Source: Cafeteria roenbergensis (Eukaryota; Sar; Bigyra; Bicosoecida; Cafeteriaceae). From it: DNA of 64,000 nucleotides. Numbering within the stretch: position 1 is the stretch's first letter; each line of letters opens with the position of its first letter. Below the pieces are notes generated by a model. That model had not been told where the DNA came from, searched no databases, and worked only from the letters and a program-made list of their open reading frames with translations. The stretch covers positions 62,001-126,000 of the forward strand of contig VLTN01000014.1 of NCBI GenBank assembly GCA_008330645.1, given 5' to 3'. Shown in pieces: positions 1 through 9,900 of the stretch. The position numbers and the translations under genes were made by a program.

Positions 1-1
1 T

Positions 2-3000
2 GCCGGTGCCGGTGGAGAGGCCGGTGGAGCGGCAGCGTGGATGTCTGACGACGAGGACGACGCCGCGGACGCCGACGACGCGTCTCCGCTCCAGGCCGCG
101 GCGCTCCCCACTGGAGGCGCGGGCGTCTGGGTGCGCATCGCGTGCGGCTCTGCCGGGGAGCGCGCTCGGCTGGCCGCAGTCCTCCGCCGCGCGGGGCTGC
201 GCCTCGACGCCGTGCTCGGCTCTGCAGGCTTCCCGGGCGTTCGCCCGGGGCCAGGCGGGGCCTACGTGGACGTGGCGGTGCCTCGCATGGCCTGGCGAAA
301 CAGGGCTCTGCCTGGGGACCAGGTTGTGGCGGTGTTGCGGCCTGCCGAGGGGAGCAGGGGCGTTGCCGCCGCTGTGGTGCGGGTGGCTGTGCGCGCGACC
401 GCGCAGGTGGTCGCCACGGTGCTGCCAGCTCGACGGAAGCCTGCGAGCCAAACCAACGACCCCGCCAGCGCCGCTGGCGCCGCAGCTACTGCTGCCGGCG
501 CGCACGATGGCCTGCTGACCGTGTCTCCCTCGCGCGCGCCGCCAGCGCCAGACGGCGCTGAGGCGGAGAGCGACGCGCTTCTCGCGCAAATGAGCGACTC
601 GGGGAGCGACGACGACGTGGGCCTCGGCGCACAGCCAGGCAAGCGCGGCTTCGCGCTCGCAGTGCCCATCGACAAGCGCTTTCCGGCGTTCAGGGTCGCC
701 CGGCCATCCGACCCCGTCGCCGCGCGCCGGTTCGAGGGCAGACGCCTCCTGCTGCACGTGGCAGCCTGGCCCGCAGCGGCCCGCCACCCCTCTGCTGACG
801 TCATCCGCAGCCTGGGCAAGGCAGGCAGGCTGGAAACGGAAGTGAAGTGTGCCCTCATATCGGCGGGCATCGAGGCGCACGCCAGGCCCTTTGCCCCGTC
901 TCAGCGGAGGGACCTGCCCACGCTGGACCGTGACGGGGGCTGGCGGCTCCCAGAGGCGCCGCCCTCGGCCCCGGCCGCGCGCCCCGCAGGCGACGGGGCT
1001 GGCCTTGGCCTCGGCCTGCCGCAGCCCCTGCCCCCCATGCTGGCCGCTGTGGGCACCCGCTGCCCGGCCAGGCCGGACGGCCGGCTGGACCTCCGCGCCG
1101 CTGTGCCGGTGCTCTCCGTGGACCCGCCGGGCTGCCGCGATATCGACGACGCGCTGACCCTGGCCACGCTGGCCGCCCCCGGTGGCGGCTCTACCTCCCG
1201 CCTGCTTGTGGGGGTGCACATCGCTGACGTGTCCCACTTCGTTCCCGCTGGCTCTGCCCTGGACAGAGAGGCGCGCACCCGCGGCACCACGGTGTACCTG
1301 CCCGACCGGCGGCTGGACATGCTGCCCTCGGCGCTCTGTGAGGTGGCCTGCTCGCTGCGTGCGCGGGCCCCCCGCTTCGCGCTCAGCATCCTGTGGGGGC
1401 TTCAGGTGCGGGGGTGGACGTGGGGCGCGCCGCCGTCGTCGGCTGGCTCCGCAGGCGCGCAGGGGGCGGGAGCGGCCCCGGGCGGGCTGTCGGCGCGGGC
1501 GCGCCGGGCCGTGGCTGCATGCGAGGCCGGGGCCCTGCCCTGCAACGAAGCCGGAACTGGTCTGGCGGCCGACACGGCGGCAGGCCTGTGGGAGGCCATG
1601 CAGGCGGGAAGTGGCTCTGCCGGCCCGGTGCTGGCCGTGGTGCCGGGCCAGGTGTGGGCGGGGCCTTCGGTCGTGCGGTCATCCCACGCCCTGACGTACG
1701 CGCAGGCGATGCGGCTGGCGGGAGGGCTGCCTGCCGGCGGGGGCAGGGGCGAGGAATCGACCGCCCGCCGGCACCGACCGGACGGCGAGCAGTGGTGGAC
1801 CACGGCCGGTGCCACGTCATCCGTGGCGGACGCGGCGTCCGCTGTGGCGGCGGCGGGCTGCCCAGACGGCGCAAGCCTTGTGCCCGGCCTTCGGTACACT
1901 GACCCGCCCCAGGGCGGCGAGTGCGGATGGGCGGTGCACCCAGCAGAGCAGGCGGCCCTGCGCGCGCCGCTGGTGCTCATGGCTGCGGTCGCGCGTTGGC
2001 TGCGCCGCGAGCGCGGCCTGGGCGGCAGCGTGGAGTTCGAGAGCACCGAACTGCGGTTTCGCATGGCGGGTCGCTTGCGGAGAGGGGCGTCCCTGGCCAA
2101 CGAGAGCGAGGGCGAGGAGGAGCCGGACGCGGAGGCGGGCGGGCCTGGCGAGGTTGGGCGCAGGGGAGGAGGCAGGCGGCGGGGGCGCGCCGCCGCTCTG
2201 GCAGGCTCTTCCAGCGATGACGATGAGGACGAGGACGAGGACGACGGGGACGGGGACGACGCGGCTGGCGCTGGCGGTGGATCCATCGCTGACACCGACT
2301 CGGCCGTCACCGCGACCAACCTCACCCACACCACGGCAGCAAACTCGCTCCCCCAGAGCAGGTCCGGAACGTCTGTGGCCGGCCGCCGCCACTCCCGCGC
2401 CCGCAGCAGCCACCGCAGCACCGTGGCCGGCCTCGGCCCCGTGCTCGAGGCGCTCGCCCGTGTGTCCTCCTCCCGTTCCTCCAACTGCAACGCAGACGAC
2501 GATATGGACGCCAGCGCTCACCACCTGCCTGTCCACGCCGGCGAGGGCACCGACCCCGCCCTAGGCGGCCCTAGCTGGCTGAGTCAACACGGCGCTTCGC
2601 CGGCCAGCGTCGCTCGGCAGAGCTCTGCGCGCGCTCTCAACGCCCGGCCTGACGTGACGCTGCCCCCCGCATCAGCGGCCAAGGCGGCGGGCGCGGTCGA
2701 GCAAGCCGCTCCCTTCAGCGGCGTGTGCATCACCACAGACGCGTTGCTGGACGCCGGTGCCGGCGCCGGCGCCGCGGGCGACGCGCTGCCGAGTGCCGGA
2801 GGCGCCAGCGCTGCCGGAAGCGCCGCCCTCGCTGAGTCATGGGAGGCGACAGCGCCCGCGTCGCCCGAAACCGCCGTGTCCGGGTCCGCCAGCGTCATGG
2901 ACGGGCCGGCAGCCGCCGTGCCCGCTGGCGCCAGGCCCAGAAGGGGCCTTACGGGCGGGCCCGGCGGCGTTGCTCAGCGGGAAACCAGACTTCGCACCGG

Positions 3001-6000
3001 CGGCGCAGGCGCTGCGGGCGCAGGCGCTGCGGGAAACGCTTCTGCTGCTGCCTCTGCTGTCGCCGGAGGGAACAGCAGCACGGCCGGGAGCGCTGGCCTC
3101 TCCCTGGAGAGCGGGGACGATGGCGCTCACGAGATGCACACCGCCATCGCCGAGCTCATGGTGCTGGCCAACGCCACAGCAGCCATGCGCACGCTGGTGG
3201 CATTCCCCCGCATCGCCCTCCTCCGCCGGCACAGGCCCGCTCGCGGCGCCAGGTTCGCCGAGCTGCAGGCGGCGGCAGCGGCGGCCGGCGTGCCAGTCGA
3301 CACCACCAGCAACGCTTCGCTCGGCGCCTCGCTGGCCCGGCTGGCGGACGGCACTGCCTCCGCGCTCGTCTCGCCGGCCACCCGCCGCTGGCTCTCCTCG
3401 CTCGCCACGCGCGCCATGGAAGAGGCCGAGTACGTGGTGGCCGGCGACGCGGACGACGAGGCAAGGGCAGAGCCCGACGCGGCAGAGCCCGGTGCGGCAG
3501 AGCCCGACGCTGCGCAGGCAGGCACCCACGGCGTTGGCGGCGCCATCGCGAGGGGAATGCCGCTGTCCAGCGCGGCGGCCGTGGCCGCCGCAGCTGCCGC
3601 CTTGTTCGCGCTGCCGCCCCCCCAGGAGCAAGCAGGCGCGGGTGCTGGCGCTGCGGCGGCCGCAGCCGCAGCCGCGGCATCCGCCGGGACCGCTGCCCTC
3701 CCCGCCCCGGGATCGCAATCGCCCTTGGCGGAGGGTATCTTCGTGCCCGGGGTCTCCACCCCCTTCGCCCACTACGGGCTCGGCCTCAGGTTCTACACCC
3801 ACTTCACCAGCCCGATCCGCCGCTACGCCGACGTGATGGTCCACCGGCTGCTGCGTGCCGCGGTGGGCGCTCCGGTGCCGGCCGCATCAGCTGACTGGGC
3901 CCCTCTCGTTCCGGCCAGCTCTGCGGCACAGCCAGGCGCGGTGGCGGCGCCGCCTGCGCCGACCTGGGGTCCGGCCGCCCTGGCGGGTCGAGAGTCTGCC
4001 GGCACGGCTGGCCCTGCCGCCGCCGCTGCTGGTACGAGCCCGGGCAAGCCGCAGGCCTCTGTCGCTGGCGGCGCTGACGTTGCTGCTGGTGCTGGCCCTG
4101 ATGCTGCTGGTGCTGGCCCTGATGCTGCTGGTGCTGACCCTGATGCTGCTGGTGCTGACCCTGATGCTGCTGGTGCTGACCCTGATGCTGCTGGTGCTGA
4201 CCCTGATGCTGCTGGTGCTGACCCTGATGCTGCTGGTGCTGACGCTGATGCTGCTGGTGCTGGCCCTGATGCTGCGATTGCTCCTGCTGTATCCAACACC
4301 TCTGCAAGCAGCGGCTCTTCCAGCGAGGAGGATGACGACGACCAGCTTGACTCGCTGCTGATGGGGGGAGGGCCTGGCGGGGTGGCCCCGAGTGCGGCGG
4401 CGGCCACAGGGCATGCTCGCCTCGCCCCCAGCGCGTCTGACAGCTCCAGCGACAGCGACGCAAGCAGCGACAGCAACGACGACCTTGGCTTGCTCCTCGC
4501 CGGCCCGGCCACGGCGCGATCGGCCCCTGCGGCCCAACAGGCTCGAGCTCCAGCGGCGCGCTCTCCTGCCGCTCCTGCTGCTGCTGCTGCCGCCGCTGCT
4601 GCCGCTCCACCAGCGTGCTCGCCCCGCGAGGCAGCGCCAGCGATGGCTTTGGCTCCTGCGGCGATGTCACCGCCGGCGGCGGGTTCGCCGCCTGCGGCGG
4701 TTTCGCCGCCTGCGGCGGTTTCGCCTCTCGAAGTGCTCCGGCTGTCATGCTCGCGCGCCAACGACCGCACCCGCGCCGCCAAGCGTGCCTCGCGCGCCTG
4801 CTCTGAGCTCTTCCTCGCGCTGTGGCTGCGTGCCCGGTGCGTTGTGGTGGAGGCGGTTGTGACAGGCATCTCCGCGTTGCCGCCGGCCGGCCAGGCCATG
4901 GCCGCATCGAGCCAGACTACCGTGGTGAAGGCCGCGGACACGGCCGGCTGGACCGTCAGCGCTTCGCTGTGGTGCCCCAGATTCGACACCACTGCGCGGT
5001 TTCGAGTCCTGGGCGGTGCTGAGAGCCGCGCGACGCTCGTCAGTGCCGGCAGAGCCAGCGGTCCGCTGGTCCCGCCCGCTGCGATGGGCGCGGCTGGTCC
5101 AAGCACCCCCAGCGAGGCTGAGGCGGTTGCCGGACTAGTGTGCCCTCCAGGCTTTGCAGCGGCCAAGGGCAGCGATCCGGCAGAGGCGGAGACCGCGGCG
5201 GCAGCCAACGCTCGCCTCCACCTGCTCATTCGCTCAGGGGCTCTGCCGCAGGCTGATGCATCAGCTGACCTGGTTCTCACGGCTGCGAGTGCGGCCGCAG
5301 ACTCGGAAGGCGCCGACCTCGGGCTTCCGCGAGGCAGCCGCGGCGGCCGCGGCGGCAGCGGCAGGCCTAACGGAGGCGCTCAGCCGCGGGTTGCAAGCGT
5401 GACCGTGCTCCCTGCGTCCTCGGCAGACCCAGCAGTGGCGGGAGCGCGCACCGCCGAGGCAGAGCCCGCCTCTCGCGGCTGGAGTCTGTCCACGTCGGAG
5501 CGCGTCCTCGCTCTGGCGTGGTGCGACTTCAGCGGCGTGCGGGCGCGGCCCCCGACGGTGTCGCTGACCCCGCTCTGGGGCGAAGCTGCTGCCTGGCTGG
5601 CAGAGCTTGGAGACACCTCGGACCCCCGAAGGGCTCCGTCGCCCGCTTCCATGTCGTCACTCCTTCCTCGCAAGCACCCGCACCGGCGCGCCCCTCAGGG
5701 CAGCGCCGCGTCTCGCGCTGCCGCAGCCGCGCCGGCGCCTTCTGCCTCAGCGCCTGCGGTGCCATCGCAGCAGGGCAAGCAGGGGGGCGGAGTGCGAGCT
5801 CTGCCGGCACGGATGGCCACTTCGCTTGAGCGCCCGCCGCACCCTGACAGGCCAGATCCGGCGGCCAGCGCAGCGCGAGCCGCTGCGTCCGGCGCGCCGG
5901 AGGGCAGTCGGGGTCCGGCCGCGGGAGGGCTGCGTGCGGCTGGCGGCTCTGCCGCCGGCTGTGCGGGCGCTGACGGGAGCGGCGAGGCTGCGGCTGGCAG

Positions 6001-6541
6001 CCCGTTCGCCTTCGCTCAGAGGGTGGCGCAGTCTCGAGGGGCGGTCCGCTGGGGCGCCGACGCAGCGGCCCCTGGGCCGACGGAGCTGCGGTCTGGCGGT
6101 GGACAGGCCGAAGGAGTCTTCGCTGCGCCGGTAGCCACGGTTGCAGAGGCGCACGGAGCCCCGCCACCGGGCCGCCCTGCAGACGACGGGTGCAGCGGCA
6201 CGCGTGCAGACAGCGCCGGCGGCGCGGGCAGCGGGGCCCCAGAAGGAGCTCGGCGCGTCACTCCAGGCCGCTGGTGCTTGGGCGGGTTTCAGGCCAGTCC
6301 CCACGTTCGTCGGACGCGGCCGTGGGCAACTGGAGTGCGGCCGCCCGACGAGGTGCCCTTCGGCAGCGCGGCTTCCAACTTTCAGCTGGAGCCGGTTGCC
6401 GGGCCGGTGCGCATGACTGCCTCGCAGATGGCGCAGGACAGCAAGGCGATGAGCGCGGCCGCGCACGCTGCCGAGGCGCGCGCTCTCAGGCTCAAGGCGG
6501 ACAAGCGCGACGGTCGCATTAAGAAGGCCAAGCGCAAGTGA
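2..6541 (+). CDS. DIS3/DIS3L-like RNB-family 3'-5' exoribonuclease (5'-partial)
   Basis: Probable catalytic subunit of the RNA exosome. The frame is open to the left edge, so the ATG at 41 is only the first methionine in view and the usual N-terminal PIN domain, if present, lies outside. Counting from 41: a cold-shock-like domain at about 25-100 (ends RNRALPGDQVVAVLRP), a second at about 205-300 (KRFPAFRV, EGRRLLLHV), then the RNB domain with the SVDPPGCRDIDDAL motif. Asp361, 367, 369 and 370 match the metal-binding aspartates of RNase II/DIS3. YTHFTSPIRRYADVMVHRLL at about 1252-1271 closes the RNB core, and NDRTRAAKRAS resembles the DIS3L segment before S1. The RNB region spans about 900 residues instead of about 350 because of long acidic and Ala/Ser-rich insertions, some of which could be unspliced introns. 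The C-terminus is basic (KADKRDGRIKKAKRK). DIS3 versus DIS3L is unresolved. Confidence 0.85.
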   Translation, partial: AGAGGEAGGAAAWMSDDEDDAADADDASPLQAAALPTGGAGVWVRIACGSAGERARLAAVLRRAGLRLDAVLGSAGFPGVRPGPGGAYVDVAVPRMAWRNRALPGDQVVAVLRPAEGSRGVAAAVVRVAVRATAQVVATVLPARRKPASQTNDPASAAGAAATAAGAHDGLLTVSPSRAPPAPDGAEAESDALLAQMSDSGSDDDVGLGAQPGKRGFALAVPIDKRFPAFRVARPSDPVAARRFEGRRLLLHVAAWPAAARHPSADVIRSLGKAGRLETEVKCALISAGIEAHARPFAPSQRRDLPTLDRDGGWRLPEAPPSAPAARPAGDGAGLGLGLPQPLPPMLAAVGTRCPARPDGRLDLRAAVPVLSVDPPGCRDIDDALTLATLAAPGGGSTSRLLVGVHIADVSHFVPAGSALDREARTRGTTVYLPDRRLDMLPSALCEVACSLRARAPRFALSILWGLQVRGWTWGAPPSSAGSAGAQGAGAAPGGLSARARRAVAACEAGALPCNEAGTGLAADTAAGLWEAMQAGSGSAGPVLAVVPGQVWAGPSVVRSSHALTYAQAMRLAGGLPAGGGRGEESTARRHRPDGEQWWTTAGATSSVADAASAVAAAGCPDGASLVPGLRYTDPPQGGECGWAVHPAEQAALRAPLVLMAAVARWLRRERGLGGSVEFESTELRFRMAGRLRRGASLANESEGEEEPDAEAGGPGEVGRRGGGRRRGRAAALAGSSSDDDEDEDEDDGDGDDAAGAGGGSIADTDSAVTATNLTHTTAANSLPQSRSGTSVAGRRHSRARSSHRSTVAGLGPVLEALARVSSSRSSNCNADDDMDASAHHLPVHAGEGTDPALGGPSWLSQHGASPASVARQSSARALNARPDVTLPPASAAKAAGAVEQAAPFSGVCITTDALLDAGAGAGAAGDALPSAGGASAAGSAALAESWEATAPASPETAVSGSASVMDGPAAAVPAGARPRRGLTGGPGGVAQRETRLRTGGAGAAGAGAAGNASAAASAVAGGNSSTAGSAGLSLESGDDGAHEMHTAIAELMVLANATAAMRTLVAFPRIALLRRHRPARGARFAELQAAAAAAGVPVDTTSNASLGASLARLADGTASALVSPATRRWLSSLATRAMEEAEYVVAGDADDEARAEPDAAEPGAAEPDAAQAGTHGVGGAIARGMPLSSAAAVAAAAAALFALPPPQEQAGAGAGAAAAAAAAAASAGTAALPAPGSQSPLAEGIFVPGVSTPFAHYGLGLRFYTHFTSPIRRYADVMVHRLLRAAVGAPVPAASADWAPLVPASSAAQPGAVAAPPAPTWGPAALAGRESAGTAGPAAAAAGTSPGKPQASVAGGADVAAGAGPDAAGAGPDAAGADPDAAGADPDAAGADPDAAGADPDAAGADPDAAGADADAAGAGPDAAIAPAVSNTSASSGSSSEEDDDDQLDSLLMGGGPGGVAPSAAAATGHARLAPSASDSSSDSDASSDSNDDLGLLLAGPATARSAPAAQQARAPAARSPAAPAAAAAAAAAAPPACSPREAAPAMALAPAAMSPPAAGSPPAAVSPPAAVSPLEVLRLSCSRANDRTRAAKRASRACSELFLALWLRARCVVVEAVVTGISALPPAGQAMAASSQTTVVKAADTAGWTVSASLWCPRFDTTARFRVLGGAESRATLVSAGRASGPLVPPAAMGAAGPSTPSEAEAVAGLVCPPGFAAAKGSDPAEAETAAAANARLHLLIRSGALPQADASADLVLTAASAAADSEGADLGLPRGSRGGRGGSGRPNGGAQPRVASVTVLPASSADPAVAGARTAEAEPASRGWSLSTSERVLALAWCDFSGVRARPPTVSLTPLWGEAAAWLAELGDTSDPRRAPSPASMSSLLPRKHPHRRAPQGSAASRAAAAAPAPSASAPAVPSQQGKQGGGVRALPARMATSLERPPHPDRPDPAASAARAAASGAPEGSRGPAAGGLRAAGGSAAGCAGADGSGEAAAGSPFAFAQRVAQSRGAVRWGADAAAPGPTELRSGGGQAEGVFAAPVATVAEAHGAPPPGRPADDGCSGTRADSAGGAGSGAPEGARRVTPGRWCLGGFQASPHVRRTRPWATGVRPPDEVPFGSAASNFQLEPVAGPVRMTASQMAQDSKAMSAAAHAAEARALRLKADKRDGRIKKAKRK
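4094..4282 (+). repeat. 21-bp coding minisatellite, 9 units
   Basis: Nine head-to-tail copies of a 21-base unit encode the heptapeptide G/D-P-D-A-A-G-A inside the DIS3-like gene, just after the RNB core. Variation is confined to the first codon (GGC or GAC), one P-to-A change in unit 8 and a final AIA. The unit length keeps the frame, so copy number could vary without breaking the protein. Confidence 0.95.
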
Positions 6542-6946
6542 CGCCGCCGACCCACTCCCTGAGGATGCGCGTCGTGTGTGGGCATCGGGATATCGCTCCG
6601 CCCCCTTCCCGCCAACCCCCTTTCGACAAAACCCGGGCGGGAAGCCCGTCAAACGAAGGCCCAGTCACACACCTCTGAGCTCAAACTGCACCGCGGAGCC
6701 AGCGCACAAGGCCCCCACCAGCGAGCTGGCCCCACGCTGCCCCACCAGGTCGCGACGCGCCTAGCTTGGCGCCCCTTGGCACAGGCGGGGCTGCTCCCTT
6801 TGCGGGCCAGGCGCTGGTTTACCCCCGGTTGCGGAAACCGTCTAGTTGGGCGGCAGAGGCAGCTGCGAAGCCTCGGGTGCTCTGCCGCGTTGCGTGCTGC
6901 CACAGGCGGCGGCCGCCTCGCCCCCCCGTCGCCGGTGGGCGCAGCC
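6542..6946. other. Intergenic, 405 bp
   Basis: Lies between the DIS3-like stop and the next ATG, both on the plus strand. It must hold the 3' end of one gene and the promoter and leader of the next. The downstream frame is open through much of it but has no ATG before 6947. I see no TATA box, RNA gene or repeat. Confidence 0.6.
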
Positions 6947-9900
6947 ATGCCGCGCAAGCCGAAGAGCAAGAGCAAGGGGTCCTCGGCGAGGCCCCTTGCA
7001 GCGGAAGCCGAAGAGGACGTGGTCGCGGCACGGACCTTCCTTGCCGCGGAGGGCCTCGCGGGCAGCCTTGCAGGCCACTCGGGAGAGGAAATGATGTCCA
7101 GGGTCATGGCCATGTTGAGTATGGGGGCTGGGGAGGCAGGGGACGACGAGGGCGTGGAGGAAGCACCCGCCCAACCGGGCTCGGAAGCAACGCAAAATTC
7201 AGCGCTGGGCGCCTTGGACGCCAGGAGTCCCGAATCTGGCCAAGGTGGCACCAAATCAGACCCCGGTGGCAATTCCAACGCCGCGGCACAGGAGGCGGCG
7301 CTCCAGGAGTCGTCCGTTCGCGCCGCCGCGTCGCTGAACGTCGTGCAAGTGCTGGCCAAGGCAGCTTGCTCCCTCGCGCTGACCAGGCAGACTGGCGCGT
7401 GGTGGCGCCCCGTCTCGCACTCGTATAGTGCGCCCGCGAGCGCAGCTGGGCACTGGGCTGGGCCGGGCACGCTGTCCGGCCGGGCGCTGCTGGACCTGCC
7501 TTCCGCGGGTGCCTTCTGTTGCGCCGAGGACGCCAGCAGCGACCCTGCCTCCCGCATGGCGCACCAGCCTGTGCCGGGCGGTGCGGCCGCGGCGTCGTGC
7601 CCAGGCTGGGACGCCTCAGGGCTCTCTCTGGACGAGACGGCAGCCCTATGCGGCGCCTGGGCTCTGCTGGCCACGGCAGACGACGTGGCCGTTGCGAGGG
7701 GTAACCTCGGAGGAGCGGGCGCGAGGGGCAAGCGGCAGCGGACGGAGGGGCGGCGGGCCGCGGTGGCGGGCGGGGAGCGGGGAGGGCGTCACGGCGGCAC
7801 CGGTTCTGGCGCCGCGGATGCCGGGGCCGGCCGTGTCGACGGTACCGGTGCTGGCGCCGAGGCGGATGCTGATGCAACGGCCCTCCGCGGCCGGTCGGGG
7901 GATAGTCTCCCCGAGACGGAGTCGGGCTGGTGGCTGCGCCGCCGCGCCGCCCGCGCTGCTGCCCTGGCCACGGCTCTGTCCGCGGCGCCGCTGCACGTGG
8001 CTGGGCTGCCTGCCGACAGCGATGGGGAGTGCGGAGCGGGGAGCGGGCCTGTCGCGGGCCATCCACCAACGACTCCCCACGTGCCGGCGACCGGCTGCGG
8101 GGACGATGGTCTGCCGATCGACTTCGGGGCAATGATTCTCCGGGATGCGGGCTTTGCTCACCTCGTAGACCTGGGCCCTGATGCAGCCGCAACTGGCACC
8201 GATGGGCCCAGCACCTCCCAGCCAGACTCCTCCTCGTCCTCCTCCTCCTCGTCGCCCGCTTCGGCGCCAGCATCAGAGCAAGCTCGGGAGAGCGAGCCGC
8301 GCCCGGCGGGGGCTCTGTCCCCTGCCGCTGGGGCGAGCACCGCCGAAGATCGCGCCGGCTCTGTCGCCGGAACAACTTTGTCCCGGTCACAGCAGCTGTT
8401 TGCTGCCATGAAACCGCTGCTGGCACCTGCCGACGCAGCGTTTGGCCCTGCCGTCACGGCGGACGCATCGCCAGCGCCCGCCCAGGACGCCGGCCCCTCC
8501 GCCGTATCCGGCCCTGCTGGCTCCGGCTCGGCGCGAGACGGCCCGGCGCTCCGCCCTTCCACTCGAGTCGAGCTCGGCTTGCTTGCTGCGCTGCGGGAGG
8601 GCCTCACCCAGGGAGCGCGCGGCTCTGCCCCGGACGGACTGCCTTCCGGTAGCTCTGCCGGCAGCAGTGCCAGCAGAGCGGGGCTGCTGCTCGGCGCCAA
8701 GCTGCAGAGCTGGGTGCGATACGTCATCACTCCGCGACTCAGGCTGCTGCTGGCAGCGCCGCTGGACAGGGCAGCGCGGGATATCGCGCTCGGAGCGTGG
8801 TCGGCAGAGCCACCTGTGGCGAATCCTTCCGATTCACAATGGCTGGGCATCGAGACCCTTTTCGCTGAGCTGGAGGAGGCGCAGTCAGCGGGCGCAGCCT
8901 GGACTCACGACAGCGAGACGCAAGCGCCAGCAGCAGCCGATGCCGTTGATGCCGCCGATGCCGTCGATGCGGATGCAACGGGCTGTAGCGCGCTGCCCGA
9001 AGGCGTGTGCGGCGCTGACGCCGGCGACTCTGCCTCCGGCGTCGTGGCCGGCGAGGCCGGTCCTGCCGCAGACGACGCGGAAGAGGCAGGGGCGGAGTCG
9101 CCGCTTGTTTCGCTGGCCGGCCTGGCAGGCGCGACACCCCCGGCTGCGGCAGGCGCGCCCGCCGCCCCTGGGGGTGGCGCTGCAGTCGGGCAGGCGCTTG
9201 GAGCGGGCGGGGAGCGCGCCAGCGTCGCTCGCGCGACGTGCCAAGCCGTGGCTGCGCTGACGCGGTTTCGCGTGCTGATGGCGAGCTCACCTCGGGCAGA
9301 AGCCCTGTCGCTGCCGGCCGCTGGCGGGGAGTCGTCCGGTGCTGTCGCGGCCGCGGCGCCCCCCATCGGCGGGATGCAGTGGCTTGTGCCGGCACCGGCC
9401 ACCGTCCCGCCAGCGCTGTCGTCGCTCTCCACGACGACGCTGTCCGTTGCGGCGGGCCGGCGGCTCCTGGGCGCCCCCATCGCGGCCATCGCTCGCCGCG
9501 CCCTCCTCGGCCCGGGGCGAGGAGTGGTCGCCTTCGGGGACCCGGCCCTTCCCGTGGTGCTTCTGCTCGAGCTCGCGCTCTCATCGCTCAGAGGCAGGCA
9601 GCGCCTCCACGACGTCGCTGCGAGGCGCCTCTCGCCCGGCCCCCGCCGCCCTGCCCTCGCCCTCGCGTCCGCCGCCGCAGTGGCCGGCCTTGGCTCGCTT
9701 CCCACAGGGCCACCTGCGGCGCGGCGCTCTCCCGGCCGCGCTGTTCCTGCTGCCGACACAGCTCCCTCCGTCGCGGAACGCGCCGCCGACGAGCTGCTGG
9801 CTCTGCTCTCACTGCCGCGCCCCGCAGCGCCGGCAGCGCCAACAACACCATCCGAGGCGCCGGACGCACCGGAGGCGCCAGCGCCTCGGGATGGGGGCGC

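Noticed and set aside
4078-4300. Minus- and plus-strand Gln/His- or Leu-rich frames over the 21-bp array, at first resembling polyQ or membrane repeats
   Set aside because: They are frame artefacts of the minisatellite; only the GPDAAGA reading continues a recognised protein.
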